Source: a virus | Length of the DNA: 64,000 nt | Strand: one strand, 5' to 3' | Virus record (IMG/VR): IMGVR_UViG_3300042520_001980 | Location: 62,001 to 126,000 of that record | In this document: piece after piece, positions 50,862 through 61,006 of the stretch | Layout: the number at the start of each line of letters is the position of its first letter | How positions within the stretch are numbered: the first letter of the stretch is position 1 | Translations under genes and position numbers: made by a program | Notes under the pieces: model-generated | What the model saw: only the letters and a program-made list of their open reading frames with translations | What the model was told of the DNA's origin: nothing | Databases searched by the model: none

Positions 50862-52411
50862 GACGCTGCTCCTGCTACGCCTATCGTTCTTATTCCAGGT
50901 AGGCCATTGCTTCTGGTGTAGTTTTGTACCAGGGTGCCTATTCCTTGGGCTGACAGCACACCTGCCGCCAATACAGAGCCGTTGGACACTATTGCCCAAG
51001 CGTCGTTTGGAGCTCCACGAATTTCCAACATGCAGGCCGGATTCGAACTGTGCTGATACAGGCCGTAACCTACTCTCATGTAAATTCCGGATTCTGGGAA
51101 TGTATCTAGAGCACTAATACCAACAGATATCTCAGTAACGCCGATAGTGTCGTAGATCGTCGTTGGTCCAAGAGTAAGTGCGTAGCTGTCGTTTCCGTAT
51201 ACCACCTCACGATTGGATCTGAGGTTGGTATTCAATCCGCCAAACGCAACCAGACTTACTCCGTCATTTCCATAAAGCTGCCACTCTCCTAGAGCAGCAT
51301 CGACGTGAAGAGCGTTTAAAGTCTCTCCAAAAAAGAATATAGGAGAAGTAGTACCAAATATAGCTACCGAGGGTCGAGTTGGATGCTGCTGCAAATAACT
51401 GAACGAGTAGGAATAGCTGGATACGCCATCAAATATCTCAAATGTAAGCTTGGTATTTGTATTTAACGACACTCTGTCTTGAGCAGGTGGCTGAGAATAA
51501 GTGCTGGTGAATTGAGCCAAGCCTTGGACAGTACCGCAGGTCTCCGGTATTTCCAATCTTCCCTTGCAAAATGCCTCTAATGGCAAATCTGAGGATATGA
51601 CTACAGTCTCTTTGTCTCCGGCACCTTCGTATCTGGCGTACATAGGCTTATCTAGGACTATTACAAGCTCTCGGTCTTCGCCCTGGGGGACTAAGCCGTT
51701 GAGGCTTCTTATGGCATTAAACGCACAAGTGTTAGATTCCGGGCGTCCTCCGCACTGGCCTATAAATGCCTGCAGGCTCTGCCTCACCTCAGACTTAGTG
51801 CCGCTGAATTGAATAGCCAGGCCTTTGGAATCGGACACCACTTCCAATCCGTTCTGGCCCACCAGCTGCACCTTGCCGTCTACTGTGGTGTCGAATCCCT
51901 GCTTTCCTATAGTCGTAACTCCGCCATATTCGTATCTACTTATGCAAGAGTCCGATATCATCGAAGCCTGAGGTCCAGAGAAAGACCAGGAGCCCTCTGT
52001 AAGAACTCCGGAACCGAAAACCACCCATCCGCCAACTCCAGGAACCTCGGGCTGTAAATGCACTATAGAGCCCGGAAGACTGTTAGTTCTCCGCACCTGA
52101 ACAGTGGCAAGTACAAAAGCCCCAAGTACTGAATATTGCTCATTTGAAATAGTGGCAGCAGGAGTATCTGGAGAAAAGGGATGCGTCTGAGATCCCATTA
52201 TTGTGAGAGTTACCAAAGACCGGGTTGTCTTTATGCTGGCTACAAATGCGCATGCAGCCACTGCCCCAGGCACCACGAGCTTCATATCTACCAATAAAGA
52301 GTTTACTGCAGAGACGTCCGTAGAGGCGTAGGGCTCCAGAGTAGCCCTTTCAGCCACGGGATATCGTCGATATTCATTGTCGTTGAGGAAGTCTCTACTT
52401 ACTACTTTCAT
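50858..52411 (-). CDS. Fibre-like paralogue C, 517 aa
   Basis: Starts KVVSRDFLNDNEYRRYPVAE and carries SLLVDMKLVVPG, both shared with paralogue A. IRSLNGLVPQGEDRELVIVL is its version of the ING element. The C-terminal half is Ser/Gly/Thr-rich beta structure. Structural, probably part of a baseplate-attached appendage. Confidence 0.72.
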   Translation of the reverse strand: MKVVSRDFLNDNEYRRYPVAERATLEPYASTDVSAVNSLLVDMKLVVPGAVAACAFVASIKTTRSLVTLTIMGSQTHPFSPDTPAATISNEQYSVLGAFVLATVQVRRTNSLPGSIVHLQPEVPGVGGWVVFGSGVLTEGSWSFSGPQASMISDSCISRYEYGGVTTIGKQGFDTTVDGKVQLVGQNGLEVVSDSKGLAIQFSGTKSEVRQSLQAFIGQCGGRPESNTCAFNAIRSLNGLVPQGEDRELVIVLDKPMYARYEGAGDKETVVISSDLPLEAFCKGRLEIPETCGTVQGLAQFTSTYSQPPAQDRVSLNTNTKLTFEIFDGVSSYSYSFSYLQQHPTRPSVAIFGTTSPIFFFGETLNALHVDAALGEWQLYGNDGVSLVAFGGLNTNLRSNREVVYGNDSYALTLGPTTIYDTIGVTEISVGISALDTFPESGIYMRVGYGLYQHSSNPACMLEIRGAPNDAWAIVSNGSVLAAGVLSAQGIGTLVQNYTRSNGLPGIRTIGVAGAAS

Positions 52412-52419
52412 AGTTGGCC

Positions 52420-54315
52420 TCAGATAATTATGGTTGCTGCCGTCTCGAACTCTCCCGCAGGAATATCTACTTCGTCATCTGAGGCATCGACAGCCTTGCA
52501 CTTAGTGACAAATCCGGCAGGTTGTCCTGTCGGAGGAGGAGTATACTTAGCTACCACTTGAATGGCGCCAGTGTACTCACTAGGTATGCTGCCTAGCAAG
52601 GCATCGTACTGCCCTGTCAGATTTAGCGGAATAGACACACTTCCGGCGTCTGTCCAGGCGTTATCAGCAAACGTACGGTATAGCAGAGACACGGAGGACT
52701 GGCCGTGTACGGCGTCGGAGAACTTCACTCTAACGCTTCTATCAGTTCCGATAAGCAAGTAAGAAGCAGTCGCAGACGGACACGGATTGACGGACTTCTT
52801 GTTAGGCGCCATGGCGGCAGTCTTCTTTATGTTTTCCGCAATCACTCTATTGCTGGCCTGTCCGCAAGGAGATCCCTGAGGAGTCGGAGAGCTGCCAAAA
52901 TACGTAAATGTCAGGTTTATGTCTACATAGCCAGGGCTGGCGTTTAGATTGACTATTTTTCTGAATATAGGATCTACAATGACCAGACCCGAGGTGATCA
53001 TTAGATACCCTGTGCATGAAGGAATATCGTTAGGCTGTTCTTGCTGGCAAGACGTAATTGGAAGCGACGACAAGTCCACGCTGGTCTCTATTACGCCCTG
53101 CGACTCTATATTGAATAGAAGCCCCTTGTTAGTAGGATTTAGATTCTTATAGTAAAGATATGATGCGTCAGATATTGGAATACAGGCAATAGGCTGACCT
53201 TGAGCTATGGAATAAGACACACCATTCTCGTCAGTAGCCTCCATATTGTATTTAGCAGTCACTGCATGCTTCAGCTTCATCGACAGTGCGCGGATCGTAT
53301 GGCCGGTGTTGTTCTCGGCCATGGCCTGAATCTGCAGCTTAAAGTTTTGTTGTGGCCAAAGTCTAAATCTTGGAGTAAACGAGCCGGCAGTCTGACAGCA
53401 TGCAATTCTGCTGTTGAACCGCTGCGTAATCACGTTGTATTCGGTGACCAGCTCGCCTAATCGCTTTACCGCTTTATGGTACAGAACGGCCACACCCTTA
53501 GTGTAATCCGATACGTCTTTATAATCTTGGCATCTGCAGCAGGGAGCACAGTGTGAGTTCAGGGCCACTTGAGGATTAGAGCCATTTATGTACCTGCTGT
53601 CTACGCTGATGCAGTCTGCTGTTTGCGCCTGTATCGAAAATTCGCCTTTATCGTTGGCCTCTTGGCCGTTGATTCTGCGCAGCACCTGCTCGATAGCAGG
53701 AACAGTGTCGCAAGGCTCTACTCCTAGCCCGGCCCCAGGAGATACGCTGAAAGTTACAGCTACAGGATCTTCTGCAGAGTAGTCCAGGGCATAGTTATAC
53801 CCTTCCAATACGTGTACTGGTCTTGCTGGCAGGATAGCATTATCGACATCCAGAGCTACAGTTCCAACCTCCGGCTCCAAGCAAAACGGAGCCAGCGGAT
53901 ATTGATTGATTGGATACGAGCTGAACTCTACCCCATCAATAATTACGTAGGTTATATAGTAGCCTTTTTGAACATTAGCCAGCGTACCGTATACGTATCC
54001 GCCTAGCGACTCCTCCGTCCTGTACAGAGTCTGAGATGTGTCATATGGGCCGTTCGTAGTACTTATTGCGTTTTCAAAATCTTGCCGGCTGAACAGCTGG
54101 CCTGCAGAAGTAATTACGTTACATTTTAGTTTGGGTCCGAGGCCAGGATTCAAGGCTATGCTTACATACTCCAGCATTGCGCTGCTTAAAGCACCGGCTG
54201 CGAATACCTTAAATGCCACTATTGGCGGATTTCCGGTCGGAGCAGTGGACAGGAAGGGCAGTCCGTTGGCCTCGCACTCCTCTAGAAAGCCCGCTGCATA
54301 CTTCGTAGGGCTCAT
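52420..54315 (-). CDS. Fibre-like paralogue B, 631 aa
   Basis: I chose ATG at 54315 (MSPTKYAAGF), preceded by GGAGG at 5 bases. The middle has LRRINGQEANDKGEFSIQAQ, then CAPCCRCQD and a helical stretch with VAVLYHKAVKRLGELVTEYN, matching the CAKPCCGC-plus-helix end of paralogue A. The C-terminal 250 residues are beta-rich. It lacks the LNSN..RNYP N-terminus. Confidence 0.7.
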   Translation of the reverse strand: MSPTKYAAGFLEECEANGLPFLSTAPTGNPPIVAFKVFAAGALSSAMLEYVSIALNPGLGPKLKCNVITSAGQLFSRQDFENAISTTNGPYDTSQTLYRTEESLGGYVYGTLANVQKGYYITYVIIDGVEFSSYPINQYPLAPFCLEPEVGTVALDVDNAILPARPVHVLEGYNYALDYSAEDPVAVTFSVSPGAGLGVEPCDTVPAIEQVLRRINGQEANDKGEFSIQAQTADCISVDSRYINGSNPQVALNSHCAPCCRCQDYKDVSDYTKGVAVLYHKAVKRLGELVTEYNVITQRFNSRIACCQTAGSFTPRFRLWPQQNFKLQIQAMAENNTGHTIRALSMKLKHAVTAKYNMEATDENGVSYSIAQGQPIACIPISDASYLYYKNLNPTNKGLLFNIESQGVIETSVDLSSLPITSCQQEQPNDIPSCTGYLMITSGLVIVDPIFRKIVNLNASPGYVDINLTFTYFGSSPTPQGSPCGQASNRVIAENIKKTAAMAPNKKSVNPCPSATASYLLIGTDRSVRVKFSDAVHGQSSVSLLYRTFADNAWTDAGSVSIPLNLTGQYDALLGSIPSEYTGAIQVVAKYTPPPTGQPAGFVTKCKAVDASDDEVDIPAGEFETAATIII

Positions 54316-54316
54316 A

Positions 54317-55279
54317 TCAACCTCCGTCCTGCGCGCAGCTCGTAGAGTCAACCGAAGACGTCAAGCATATGTTCTGCAGCTGTGCCACAGAGCTGGCAAG
54401 AATGGTTATTTCATTGGCCAAGGTGCTTAGCTTGTTGTTCAGGTTATCTACGTCTCCAACGACCACGTTAAGTTCGTTGCATCCGCAGCAAGGCTTGGCG
54501 CAGGTATCTGAGATCGAGATTCCGTCGCTGCTGGTATTAACAAATACGCAGTCGCCACCCACTATGGAAACGTTGCCTTGTGGGTCTCCGGTAAGGCCGT
54601 TTATTGTTCTGATGCACGGACTTAGCTCTATATCGTTGCAGTCGCATGTTTCTGTAAGTCCACCTCCATCAACAGCATTGAATCTAAGCGAGCTGTATCC
54701 TGAGGAAGAAGTTACGGATATGCTGTGATTAGATCCGCTGGTTAGAGATATCTGTCCAGACAGCACTGGAGTAGTAAACCCAGAGTTTACGACTCTAATT
54801 CCGCTGATTCTCTTAATCCCAAAGGATACTACCGTAGCCTCTACTCTAGTCGCAGCAAGGTTAAAGGTCAGAGTGCCTATAGCGTTTTGAAGTCCGGAGA
54901 TATCTCCTAAAATTGCTACTCCAGATATCTGTGAGAAGTCGTAATCAGAAGACGACGTAACTCCCTTTATGGCTACGGAAGAGTATTGCGAAAATCCTGT
55001 AAAAGCTACAGGCGAGGATACGGCAACACTGGGAGCTTGGAACTCTCCGTCGTATCCGAGCTCAAATACGAATCCTTGCGGATATACGGTAATCGAGCTG
55101 ATGTAAAAGCCGGATGGCTTCAGGCCCGGCATATAAGGCACCGCCAGCTTCATGTCCACAAACACTTCGTTTGGCAGCTCAAACGATGAGTTATTAGCCT
55201 TCTGAGTAGCGAGCTGGCTAAGAGGGTAGTTTCTCAGAGAGTTAGAGTTAAGCCATTCAGTTCCAATAATTGCTGACAT
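54317..55279 (-). CDS. Fibre-like paralogue A, 320 aa
   Basis: Carries the full shared layout: EWLNSNSLRNYPLSQL at the N-terminus, FVDMKLAVPYMPG, IRTINGLTGDPQGNVSIVGG, CAKPCCGC and a C-terminal coiled coil (VVGDVDNLNNKLSTLANEIT). GGAGG precedes ATG by 4 bases and a hairpin lies just upstream. The coiled coil suggests a trimeric fibre tip or connector. Confidence 0.72.
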   Translation of the reverse strand: MSAIIGTEWLNSNSLRNYPLSQLATQKANNSSFELPNEVFVDMKLAVPYMPGLKPSGFYISSITVYPQGFVFELGYDGEFQAPSVAVSSPVAFTGFSQYSSVAIKGVTSSSDYDFSQISGVAILGDISGLQNAIGTLTFNLAATRVEATVVSFGIKRISGIRVVNSGFTTPVLSGQISLTSGSNHSISVTSSSGYSSLRFNAVDGGGLTETCDCNDIELSPCIRTINGLTGDPQGNVSIVGGDCVFVNTSSDGISISDTCAKPCCGCNELNVVVGDVDNLNNKLSTLANEITILASSVAQLQNICLTSSVDSTSCAQDGG

Positions 55280-55288
55280 AAAGCCTCC

Positions 55289-55323
55289 AAGCCAGGAAGC
55301 CTAGTTTACTGAATGCCTGGCTT
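55289..55323 (-). promoter_or_regulatory. Hairpin next to a ribosome-binding site
   Basis: Arms AAGCCAGG (55289-55296) and CCTGGCTT (55316-55323) around a 19-base loop. In the leftward mRNA it ends two bases before GGAGG of paralogue A. No U-tract follows, so it is more likely a translational or processing element than a terminator. Confidence 0.5.
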
Positions 55324-55332
55324 ATCTAAATT

Positions 55333-57540
55333 TTAAGTTGATTTAACGAACTTGTACCTTAAAGACACTATTCCGAGTTTTCCAGAGTATCCATCAGTAG
55401 AGGAGCGAGCCAGCTTAAAGAAAGTCTCTCCGCCTGCATAGGCGGTGTCTAGCTCCACCTGTGTGATAAAGTAGTCTTTAGGGGTGGCTGTACCTGTAAG
55501 TATAGATAGGCCGCCCGATACAGCCCCATTTACGATATTAGCAGCATTCGTAAGGTTGTATTTCGTAGCAGGCGTTGTGGTAGGAGGAGGTTTCATGGTA
55601 ACCCAGCTCAAATCCAATGCCGGCATCTGTACCGCTCCCGACGTATGCAGCGCCAAGAAGGTAATAACTAGATTGAGCTTATAGCTGCCTTCCAAATAGC
55701 CTGGAATATCTACCTTCCCGAGAATGGAGGAGTTCTTGCCCGGAGGCATTGCCGAATAGAATATGCTTGTAACGGCATCCTTCTCTATAAGGATATCGTC
55801 GATTGTCAGAATGTCCGGCTGCCCTTCCAGCTTTCCATCCAGTCCAGCAACTCCTACTGTGACCTCTCCCTGGCCGTTTGCAAAGGTGGAGTTAAGGCTG
55901 ATGTTAGTGCCTGCGATGATGCGTTCTACCACCCGGCCACGCTTCATTGCAAAGTTAGATATATCCTTAACTACTAGGGATCCCGCCTCGGTCGTGGAGG
56001 CATCCGTTACCGTGAACCCAGCCTTTATGATAAGCGGTCCAGTAGTCGCAGGTCTGCCGTCAGGATCTGATATCGTAATAGGAGAGTCTGCAGGAGTCTC
56101 AAGACTAGTTACTACCTTGATACCTCCACTAATTAGCTTGGTGTAAACCAGCGTAAGATCCGTAGGAGCCACTATCTGAGCAGCATCTGCTAAGCTCCAG
56201 TCTGTGAACTTTACGTTGGTATCTGGTAGTACGTGCTTGCCGTTGATCTTGTGCCAAGGCAAGGAGTTAAACGCGTCTTTCCACCATATGCCATTGCTGT
56301 TTACGACAACGCTGATGTCGGTTTGCGCTACACCGTCCTTGAATACCACGTAAGTGCCGACTACCGTCTCCGGAAAGAGTTGATGAAGTCTGGGATCTGC
56401 ATCAAAGTTATATCCGTACTTAGCACCATTTGGAATTGGAACATTTGGAAAGTACTGTCCTGTTGCCGGCAGCCAACCAGGCAAAGTAGGATCTACGTAC
56501 TGCCCCTTTATTAAATATCCTACGGTAGGAGAGGTGGAGTCAATCAAGGATACGTAGGATGTTGCCTGAGCGGCAGTGCTAGAGTTTGCCCCATAGCTAA
56601 CTCTATAGCCTGTAACGGTGCCAGTAACCTTAACAGCAATTCCCAACGAAGCAGCAGCCTTAAACACTAAAGAATAATCAGCGTTATTTAAATTGAGCTG
56701 CTCAATGCCGTACTTGGTAAGAACTACATCCTTGAGCCTAAGCTCTCCTGACGTAATGGAATGCACTACGCCGGTAAGATAGATATTACCTATAGTGTCA
56801 GGCGTAGCGTAGTTGTGACTGTATAGTTGAACCGCCGTGCCTGCAAGTAGAGCAGTTGCTGCCCCTGCTGGAAAAGCCTCGGGGTTAGATCCAAATATAC
56901 GAGTAAGTACCAGCTCGGGAGTTGCCGGACGAGCGGTCAAAGGGAATCTCAAAGCCTGCGTATCTAGGGCAGTGGTCAGCGGAGGACGAACCAGCAAGTG
57001 CGTATCGTCCAGCAAAGTGCATACTGGAACGCTGACTAGTCCTGGCTTAGGAGTGATTGTGCCTGCGTTTAGCGCACCTGAGCTTAGATACAGCACTCCA
57101 CGATCCTGCGGATTCAGCAGCAGATTGCTAACAATTGATTCGCCAGTGCAGTCAATGGCCACGTAGAGAGACGGGTCTACTAAGCCCTCAACTACAATGA
57201 CTCCGGAGTTGGCAGTATCCTTGTATACGACTATACCCGCAACCGTCGAGGACTCGGTAGCTTGCAGGTATCCGTCCTTGTACTCCATGTCTGCATAGGC
57301 GGGAGCAAACTTTGACGCAGTCGAATTAAAGTAAACTACATGGCCTGTTTTTACATCGTCTGTAAAAGGAGCACCAGTAATGAATATAGCGGCGGCAAGA
57401 CTCTGCGCATCCTGGCGATCCTTGAGGTGCTGCGTGCGATAAGCCAGTTGTGCAATGGCGCGATTTGCGACCTCAGCGGTGATTGGCTCACCGTTTTTGA
57501 TAGTCTCGATTACGCTCTGCCAGGGTTGAATTGAGCTCAT
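55333..57540 (-). CDS. Large fibre/baseplate-associated protein, 735 aa
   Basis: A long beta-type structural protein. The helical N-terminus (PWQSVIETIKNGEPITAEVA) is followed by Gly/Val/Thr-rich repeats and, around residue 570, an IIAGTNISLNSTFANGQGEV segment of fibre type. It has no catalytic motif. Directly downstream of the baseplate genes, where P2-type phages keep their tail-fibre gene, so it is probably the main fibre or its attachment protein. Confidence 0.7.
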   Translation of the reverse strand: MSSIQPWQSVIETIKNGEPITAEVANRAIAQLAYRTQHLKDRQDAQSLAAAIFITGAPFTDDVKTGHVVYFNSTASKFAPAYADMEYKDGYLQATESSTVAGIVVYKDTANSGVIVVEGLVDPSLYVAIDCTGESIVSNLLLNPQDRGVLYLSSGALNAGTITPKPGLVSVPVCTLLDDTHLLVRPPLTTALDTQALRFPLTARPATPELVLTRIFGSNPEAFPAGAATALLAGTAVQLYSHNYATPDTIGNIYLTGVVHSITSGELRLKDVVLTKYGIEQLNLNNADYSLVFKAAASLGIAVKVTGTVTGYRVSYGANSSTAAQATSYVSLIDSTSPTVGYLIKGQYVDPTLPGWLPATGQYFPNVPIPNGAKYGYNFDADPRLHQLFPETVVGTYVVFKDGVAQTDISVVVNSNGIWWKDAFNSLPWHKINGKHVLPDTNVKFTDWSLADAAQIVAPTDLTLVYTKLISGGIKVVTSLETPADSPITISDPDGRPATTGPLIIKAGFTVTDASTTEAGSLVVKDISNFAMKRGRVVERIIAGTNISLNSTFANGQGEVTVGVAGLDGKLEGQPDILTIDDILIEKDAVTSIFYSAMPPGKNSSILGKVDIPGYLEGSYKLNLVITFLALHTSGAVQMPALDLSWVTMKPPPTTTPATKYNLTNAANIVNGAVSGGLSILTGTATPKDYFITQVELDTAYAGGETFFKLARSSTDGYSGKLGIVSLRYKFVKST

Positions 57541-57544
57541 AGGA

Positions 57545-58048
57545 TTATGGCGCCGTTACGCTAACAGTAAGAGGGAAAGTTACAAAAAGCTCAGAGCTAG
57601 CCGTCTTGGTTAGGTACTCAGCTCCGCCGGTGAAGTAAGCACGAGCTAGGATAATATCTGAAGTACGCTCATTTTCCACCTCGGCTAATACCAGGGCTGC
57701 CCCATAGCATATGGAGCCTGTGCCGAAGGCGGTTCCACCTAACTCTCCAGCGGAGGTGGCGCTAGACTGCCCAAAGAAATTAGTGGTGGTTGAGTAGGTA
57801 CTTCCAACTACAGTAGAGATGAGATTTGGATCTCTGATTGCTGGTACTCTCAAATAGTTCTTATTTGAAAGTTCGCTGTAGTATGTTTTTGGATTTGAAA
57901 AATTAGATATAGCTGCAGCACTTGTAAAGCCGACAGGAATATTACCGGCATTATTGGTGTACTCTAAGTACAGGTAGATCTTATGCGGCTGCTCAGCTAC
58001 AGCTCGGGCAATACCTAATGGAAGTTCTGCAGTAAATGTGGTGATCAT
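57545..58048 (-). CDS. Putative tail/baseplate protein, 167 aa
   Basis: Not recognised by family. It is beta-rich, Ser/Thr-rich and without signal peptide or membrane segment. It lies between the large fibre-type gene and the gene next to baseplate J, spacing 3-4 bases, hence a virion component by context. Confidence 0.65.
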   Translation of the reverse strand: MITTFTAELPLGIARAVAEQPHKIYLYLEYTNNAGNIPVGFTSAAAISNFSNPKTYYSELSNKNYLRVPAIRDPNLISTVVGSTYSTTTNFFGQSSATSAGELGGTAFGTGSICYGAALVLAEVENERTSDIILARAYFTGGAEYLTKTASSELFVTFPLTVSVTAP

Positions 58049-58051
58049 AGA

Positions 58052-59245
58052 TCAATATCCGTAGATTGAGTATTTTACCTTCGCTGTGGCTTTAACAGAA
58101 GCCTGACTTTCATTTATAGTCAAAGCGGGAACTATCTGGCTGTACGAAGCTTTAGTGTTAAAGCTAAAATTTGCTTGGTTTATTGAAGTCGCTGGAACGT
58201 CTATATTTGTAAATATAAGCACCTTAACATCGACTGGCAGCATGGTCTTAAATGCTTTTAAAGCCGCTGCTTGAGGCCCCTGAATATCGCATTTAATAAT
58301 TACCATCGAGCTGGCTATTGCCGAACTGCGTCCGTATTTAAAAGTCTTAGGATCTCTATATACGGCCGGTATATCGGCTGCTAAGTATATATCCTTATCG
58401 TGGAGTATCTGCAGCCGAGAGTCTAAGGGCGTACCTTGAGGCAGTATCTGGTTTATTTTTATAGGGTTAGACTTGTAGGCAGAGGTTGCATAAGCTCCGG
58501 AGTCTGTAATGATTAGAGCTAAGCCTTGCTGAAGTTCAAAGACCTCGACTGTTTCGTCTTTTTGCGTAACAGGAGTGCCGGAACAGGATCCTAGCATGTT
58601 CAGCATGTCTAAATAGGTAGGTCCGTAAGTACCAAGCCTCCACAGATACTTAAACGGAACTTTTGAGTAGACCTTATCCGACAGCTGAATTCCCAACGCG
58701 TAACCAAGCCTACTGGTTGTAAAGCCTGCCTCCCTAACAACATTTCTGGCATATAGCGTTACTTCCCTATTAGCTCCCTTTTCTGTGTCCTCAATTGTTC
58801 TCAAGGGCTTTTGAAACTTAATGACTCCTGCTTCCAACTTATAGTCTATGCCTTGCGTAAGAACTTTGGTTGGATTACTTACGTCATCGTATAAATAGGG
58901 AATATCCAATACGTCGGAGTCTATGACGTAGGATATTCTGCTGTTGTCCAGCTGTCCATATGCGTACATAACTCCAGACAAACCATACTTTTTATTGAAG
59001 TCTCCGTACACGATTGGACTTTGCGTGTATGCACTAAATACTATTTTAGTCCATACGTGAGTTTGCCCTGCAGGTATTTCCTGGTTGCCTACGGATCTGA
59101 CCAATTCCGTAGCAGCTCGCTCAGACTGTTCGTGGTTTGACAAAACCCCCTGAAATAACTTTTTCAGTAGCTCTTTGCTACCAAATAGCCGACTCCAGAA
59201 TGAGCCTAGTAGAGCCAGAAGTTGTCTAGGGTATAAGCTGTTCAT
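58052..59245 (-). CDS. Putative baseplate/tail protein, 397 aa
   Basis: Follows the J-like gene (ATGA overlap) in the position of tail protein I in P2-type modules, but is longer and I cannot confirm homology. The N-terminal 80 residues are helical with LLALLGSFWSRLFGSKELL; the rest is mixed beta with many Tyr and Asp. Structural by synteny. Confidence 0.65.
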   Translation of the reverse strand: MNSLYPRQLLALLGSFWSRLFGSKELLKKLFQGVLSNHEQSERAATELVRSVGNQEIPAGQTHVWTKIVFSAYTQSPIVYGDFNKKYGLSGVMYAYGQLDNSRISYVIDSDVLDIPYLYDDVSNPTKVLTQGIDYKLEAGVIKFQKPLRTIEDTEKGANREVTLYARNVVREAGFTTSRLGYALGIQLSDKVYSKVPFKYLWRLGTYGPTYLDMLNMLGSCSGTPVTQKDETVEVFELQQGLALIITDSGAYATSAYKSNPIKINQILPQGTPLDSRLQILHDKDIYLAADIPAVYRDPKTFKYGRSSAIASSMVIIKCDIQGPQAAALKAFKTMLPVDVKVLIFTNIDVPATSINQANFSFNTKASYSQIVPALTINESQASVKATAKVKYSIYGY

Positions 59246-61005
59246 CTACGGCATTCCACAACGGCAATGTCGACCAACGCCGACTCTAGGAAGAAGGCTA
59301 CCGTATTCTGAGTCAGTCCTCTGCTGGGCATCTTCGGCGGCTTAAGAGCATCGGACGAGTAGATAATGTCCTTTTCCAGCTTTTGTCCAATTACGACAGC
59401 GTACAGGTGAACTGGCAGATCCACGGTATATCCAGAAGGAATATTCTGGTATGCGGTATGAATTAGTGCACTGGCCGGAATGGATTGGCCCATCTCGAAG
59501 GAGTTAAACTTCGATACAAGGGCGGCCTTCAATGCAGCCATATCTGGATCCTGAGCTCCCGCAGGTTTGATCAATCGCATTTCCAGACTGCACATAGCTG
59601 GAATAGGAGCGTGCACCAGAACGTCGGCACTGAGGCTCCGCTCGGCAGCCGAGTCAACGTAGCCCTGGATCTCAACTATGTTTGGCATCTTGAGATACTC
59701 GACATAGAAGTAGAAGAAGTCTACGAACCCTTCGCCAGTATTTAGAAATAGATTGCAGGGACCCGTTGGTGCCGTAGGGGACGGAACTACACTGGAGGTC
59801 TCAACATACTCGTTGGCCAACCAAGGATTGGGGTTTCCCAGGCTGCCATTCTCTATCAGGCCCAGAGCAAGAGGAGTAGCGGCTTCCTTGATGTGCGGAT
59901 ATGGCACTAGGAATCTAATAGTGGCCTTTTGATAAGCCGTAAATGCTGCGGATTCCGGCCCTTGTACCAAGTGCAGCGAATTACCTTCTAGCGTACGAAC
60001 ATCGGAAACCAGCTCGAGCCCTGCCTGCTGAGAAAGCGTGGACTTAATGTTTTCTACTGAGTACATTCCTGCCGCTTTAGAGGACGGCAGTACGATTTCA
60101 AAGAGAGCCTCCTGATTGCTGACATCGTAGGAGATCATCTGCGCAGCAAGCTTCTCTTGAACTCTGGATGGATATGCGGCAGACTTTACGTACAGGTCTA
60201 TTCTATTGCCAATGTGGACTCCATCCACCAGGTCTCTGGTCATCTCCGGATCAAGGAATCCTACGACTCCAACATCCTTTATTCCCGAGAACTGAGTTTT
60301 CAGCTTGGCCTTTATGTGATCTCTACCGCCAAATACCTTACCTACAATTCCGGTCTTGGCCTTGGATAGCAGAGTCACGTTGTCGTCCTCGTCTGCACCT
60401 CCAGTAAAATCGGAATCAGCCTTTGCTGAAGTAAGAGTGGAAACACTGGGAGTCACTCCGGTGACAACAGTGGTTGCTCGGATGTTTCCGGCAGATCCTG
60501 GCGTAACCGCAATAAGATCTATGACCACCGTGTATAAGGATCCGGACTGTTCAAAGACTCTTTGATTGGAGGCGCCGGTATAGTTCTCTAGCGAGACCAG
60601 GACGTAAGAGGCTGCCGGCTGGAACAACAGGCCTGCCATGGTAAACTGCATGTCCTTGGGGATTACGGTCGAGTTGTTCGACGAAAAGAACATTCTAAGC
60701 GTACCGGACGCCGTCGACCCTTGGGCTCGGGTGACATTGAAGTTAGACAAGACTCTTTCAAGCTGGGTATCGTCCACCGCATCAGGGTTCTTAGATATCT
60801 CCAACAGGCTGCTTGAGATCAACGCTAAGTCGATCTGCTCCTGAATCCTCGTCTCCAAGTGAGCGTACAGCTTTATTACTAAGTCTCGCAACACTGTTCC
60901 AGCCGACAAATCCAAGGTGGGATAAGCCGACTGAACAAATGCTATAATCTGCTCTTCCTTTGAGAACACCGCTTCTGGAGACTGATCTGCTATTGGAGTT
61001 TCCAT
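59242..61005 (-). CDS. Baseplate wedge protein, J/gp6-like
   Basis: A 587-aa protein of the Baseplate_J type. N-terminal helices (TLDLSAGTVLRDLVIKLYAH) precede the characteristic GSAGNIRATTVV and SDFTGGADEDDNVTLLSKAK segments, with KDVGVVGF and a beta C-terminal part after them. It forms the wedge ring that carries fibres and triggers contraction, which points to a contractile tail. The partner gp25-like gene is one base upstream. Confidence 0.87.
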   Translation of the reverse strand: METPIADQSPEAVFSKEEQIIAFVQSAYPTLDLSAGTVLRDLVIKLYAHLETRIQEQIDLALISSSLLEISKNPDAVDDTQLERVLSNFNVTRAQGSTASGTLRMFFSSNNSTVIPKDMQFTMAGLLFQPAASYVLVSLENYTGASNQRVFEQSGSLYTVVIDLIAVTPGSAGNIRATTVVTGVTPSVSTLTSAKADSDFTGGADEDDNVTLLSKAKTGIVGKVFGGRDHIKAKLKTQFSGIKDVGVVGFLDPEMTRDLVDGVHIGNRIDLYVKSAAYPSRVQEKLAAQMISYDVSNQEALFEIVLPSSKAAGMYSVENIKSTLSQQAGLELVSDVRTLEGNSLHLVQGPESAAFTAYQKATIRFLVPYPHIKEAATPLALGLIENGSLGNPNPWLANEYVETSSVVPSPTAPTGPCNLFLNTGEGFVDFFYFYVEYLKMPNIVEIQGYVDSAAERSLSADVLVHAPIPAMCSLEMRLIKPAGAQDPDMAALKAALVSKFNSFEMGQSIPASALIHTAYQNIPSGYTVDLPVHLYAVVIGQKLEKDIIYSSDALKPPKMPSRGLTQNTVAFFLESALVDIAVVECRR

Positions 61006-61006
61006 A

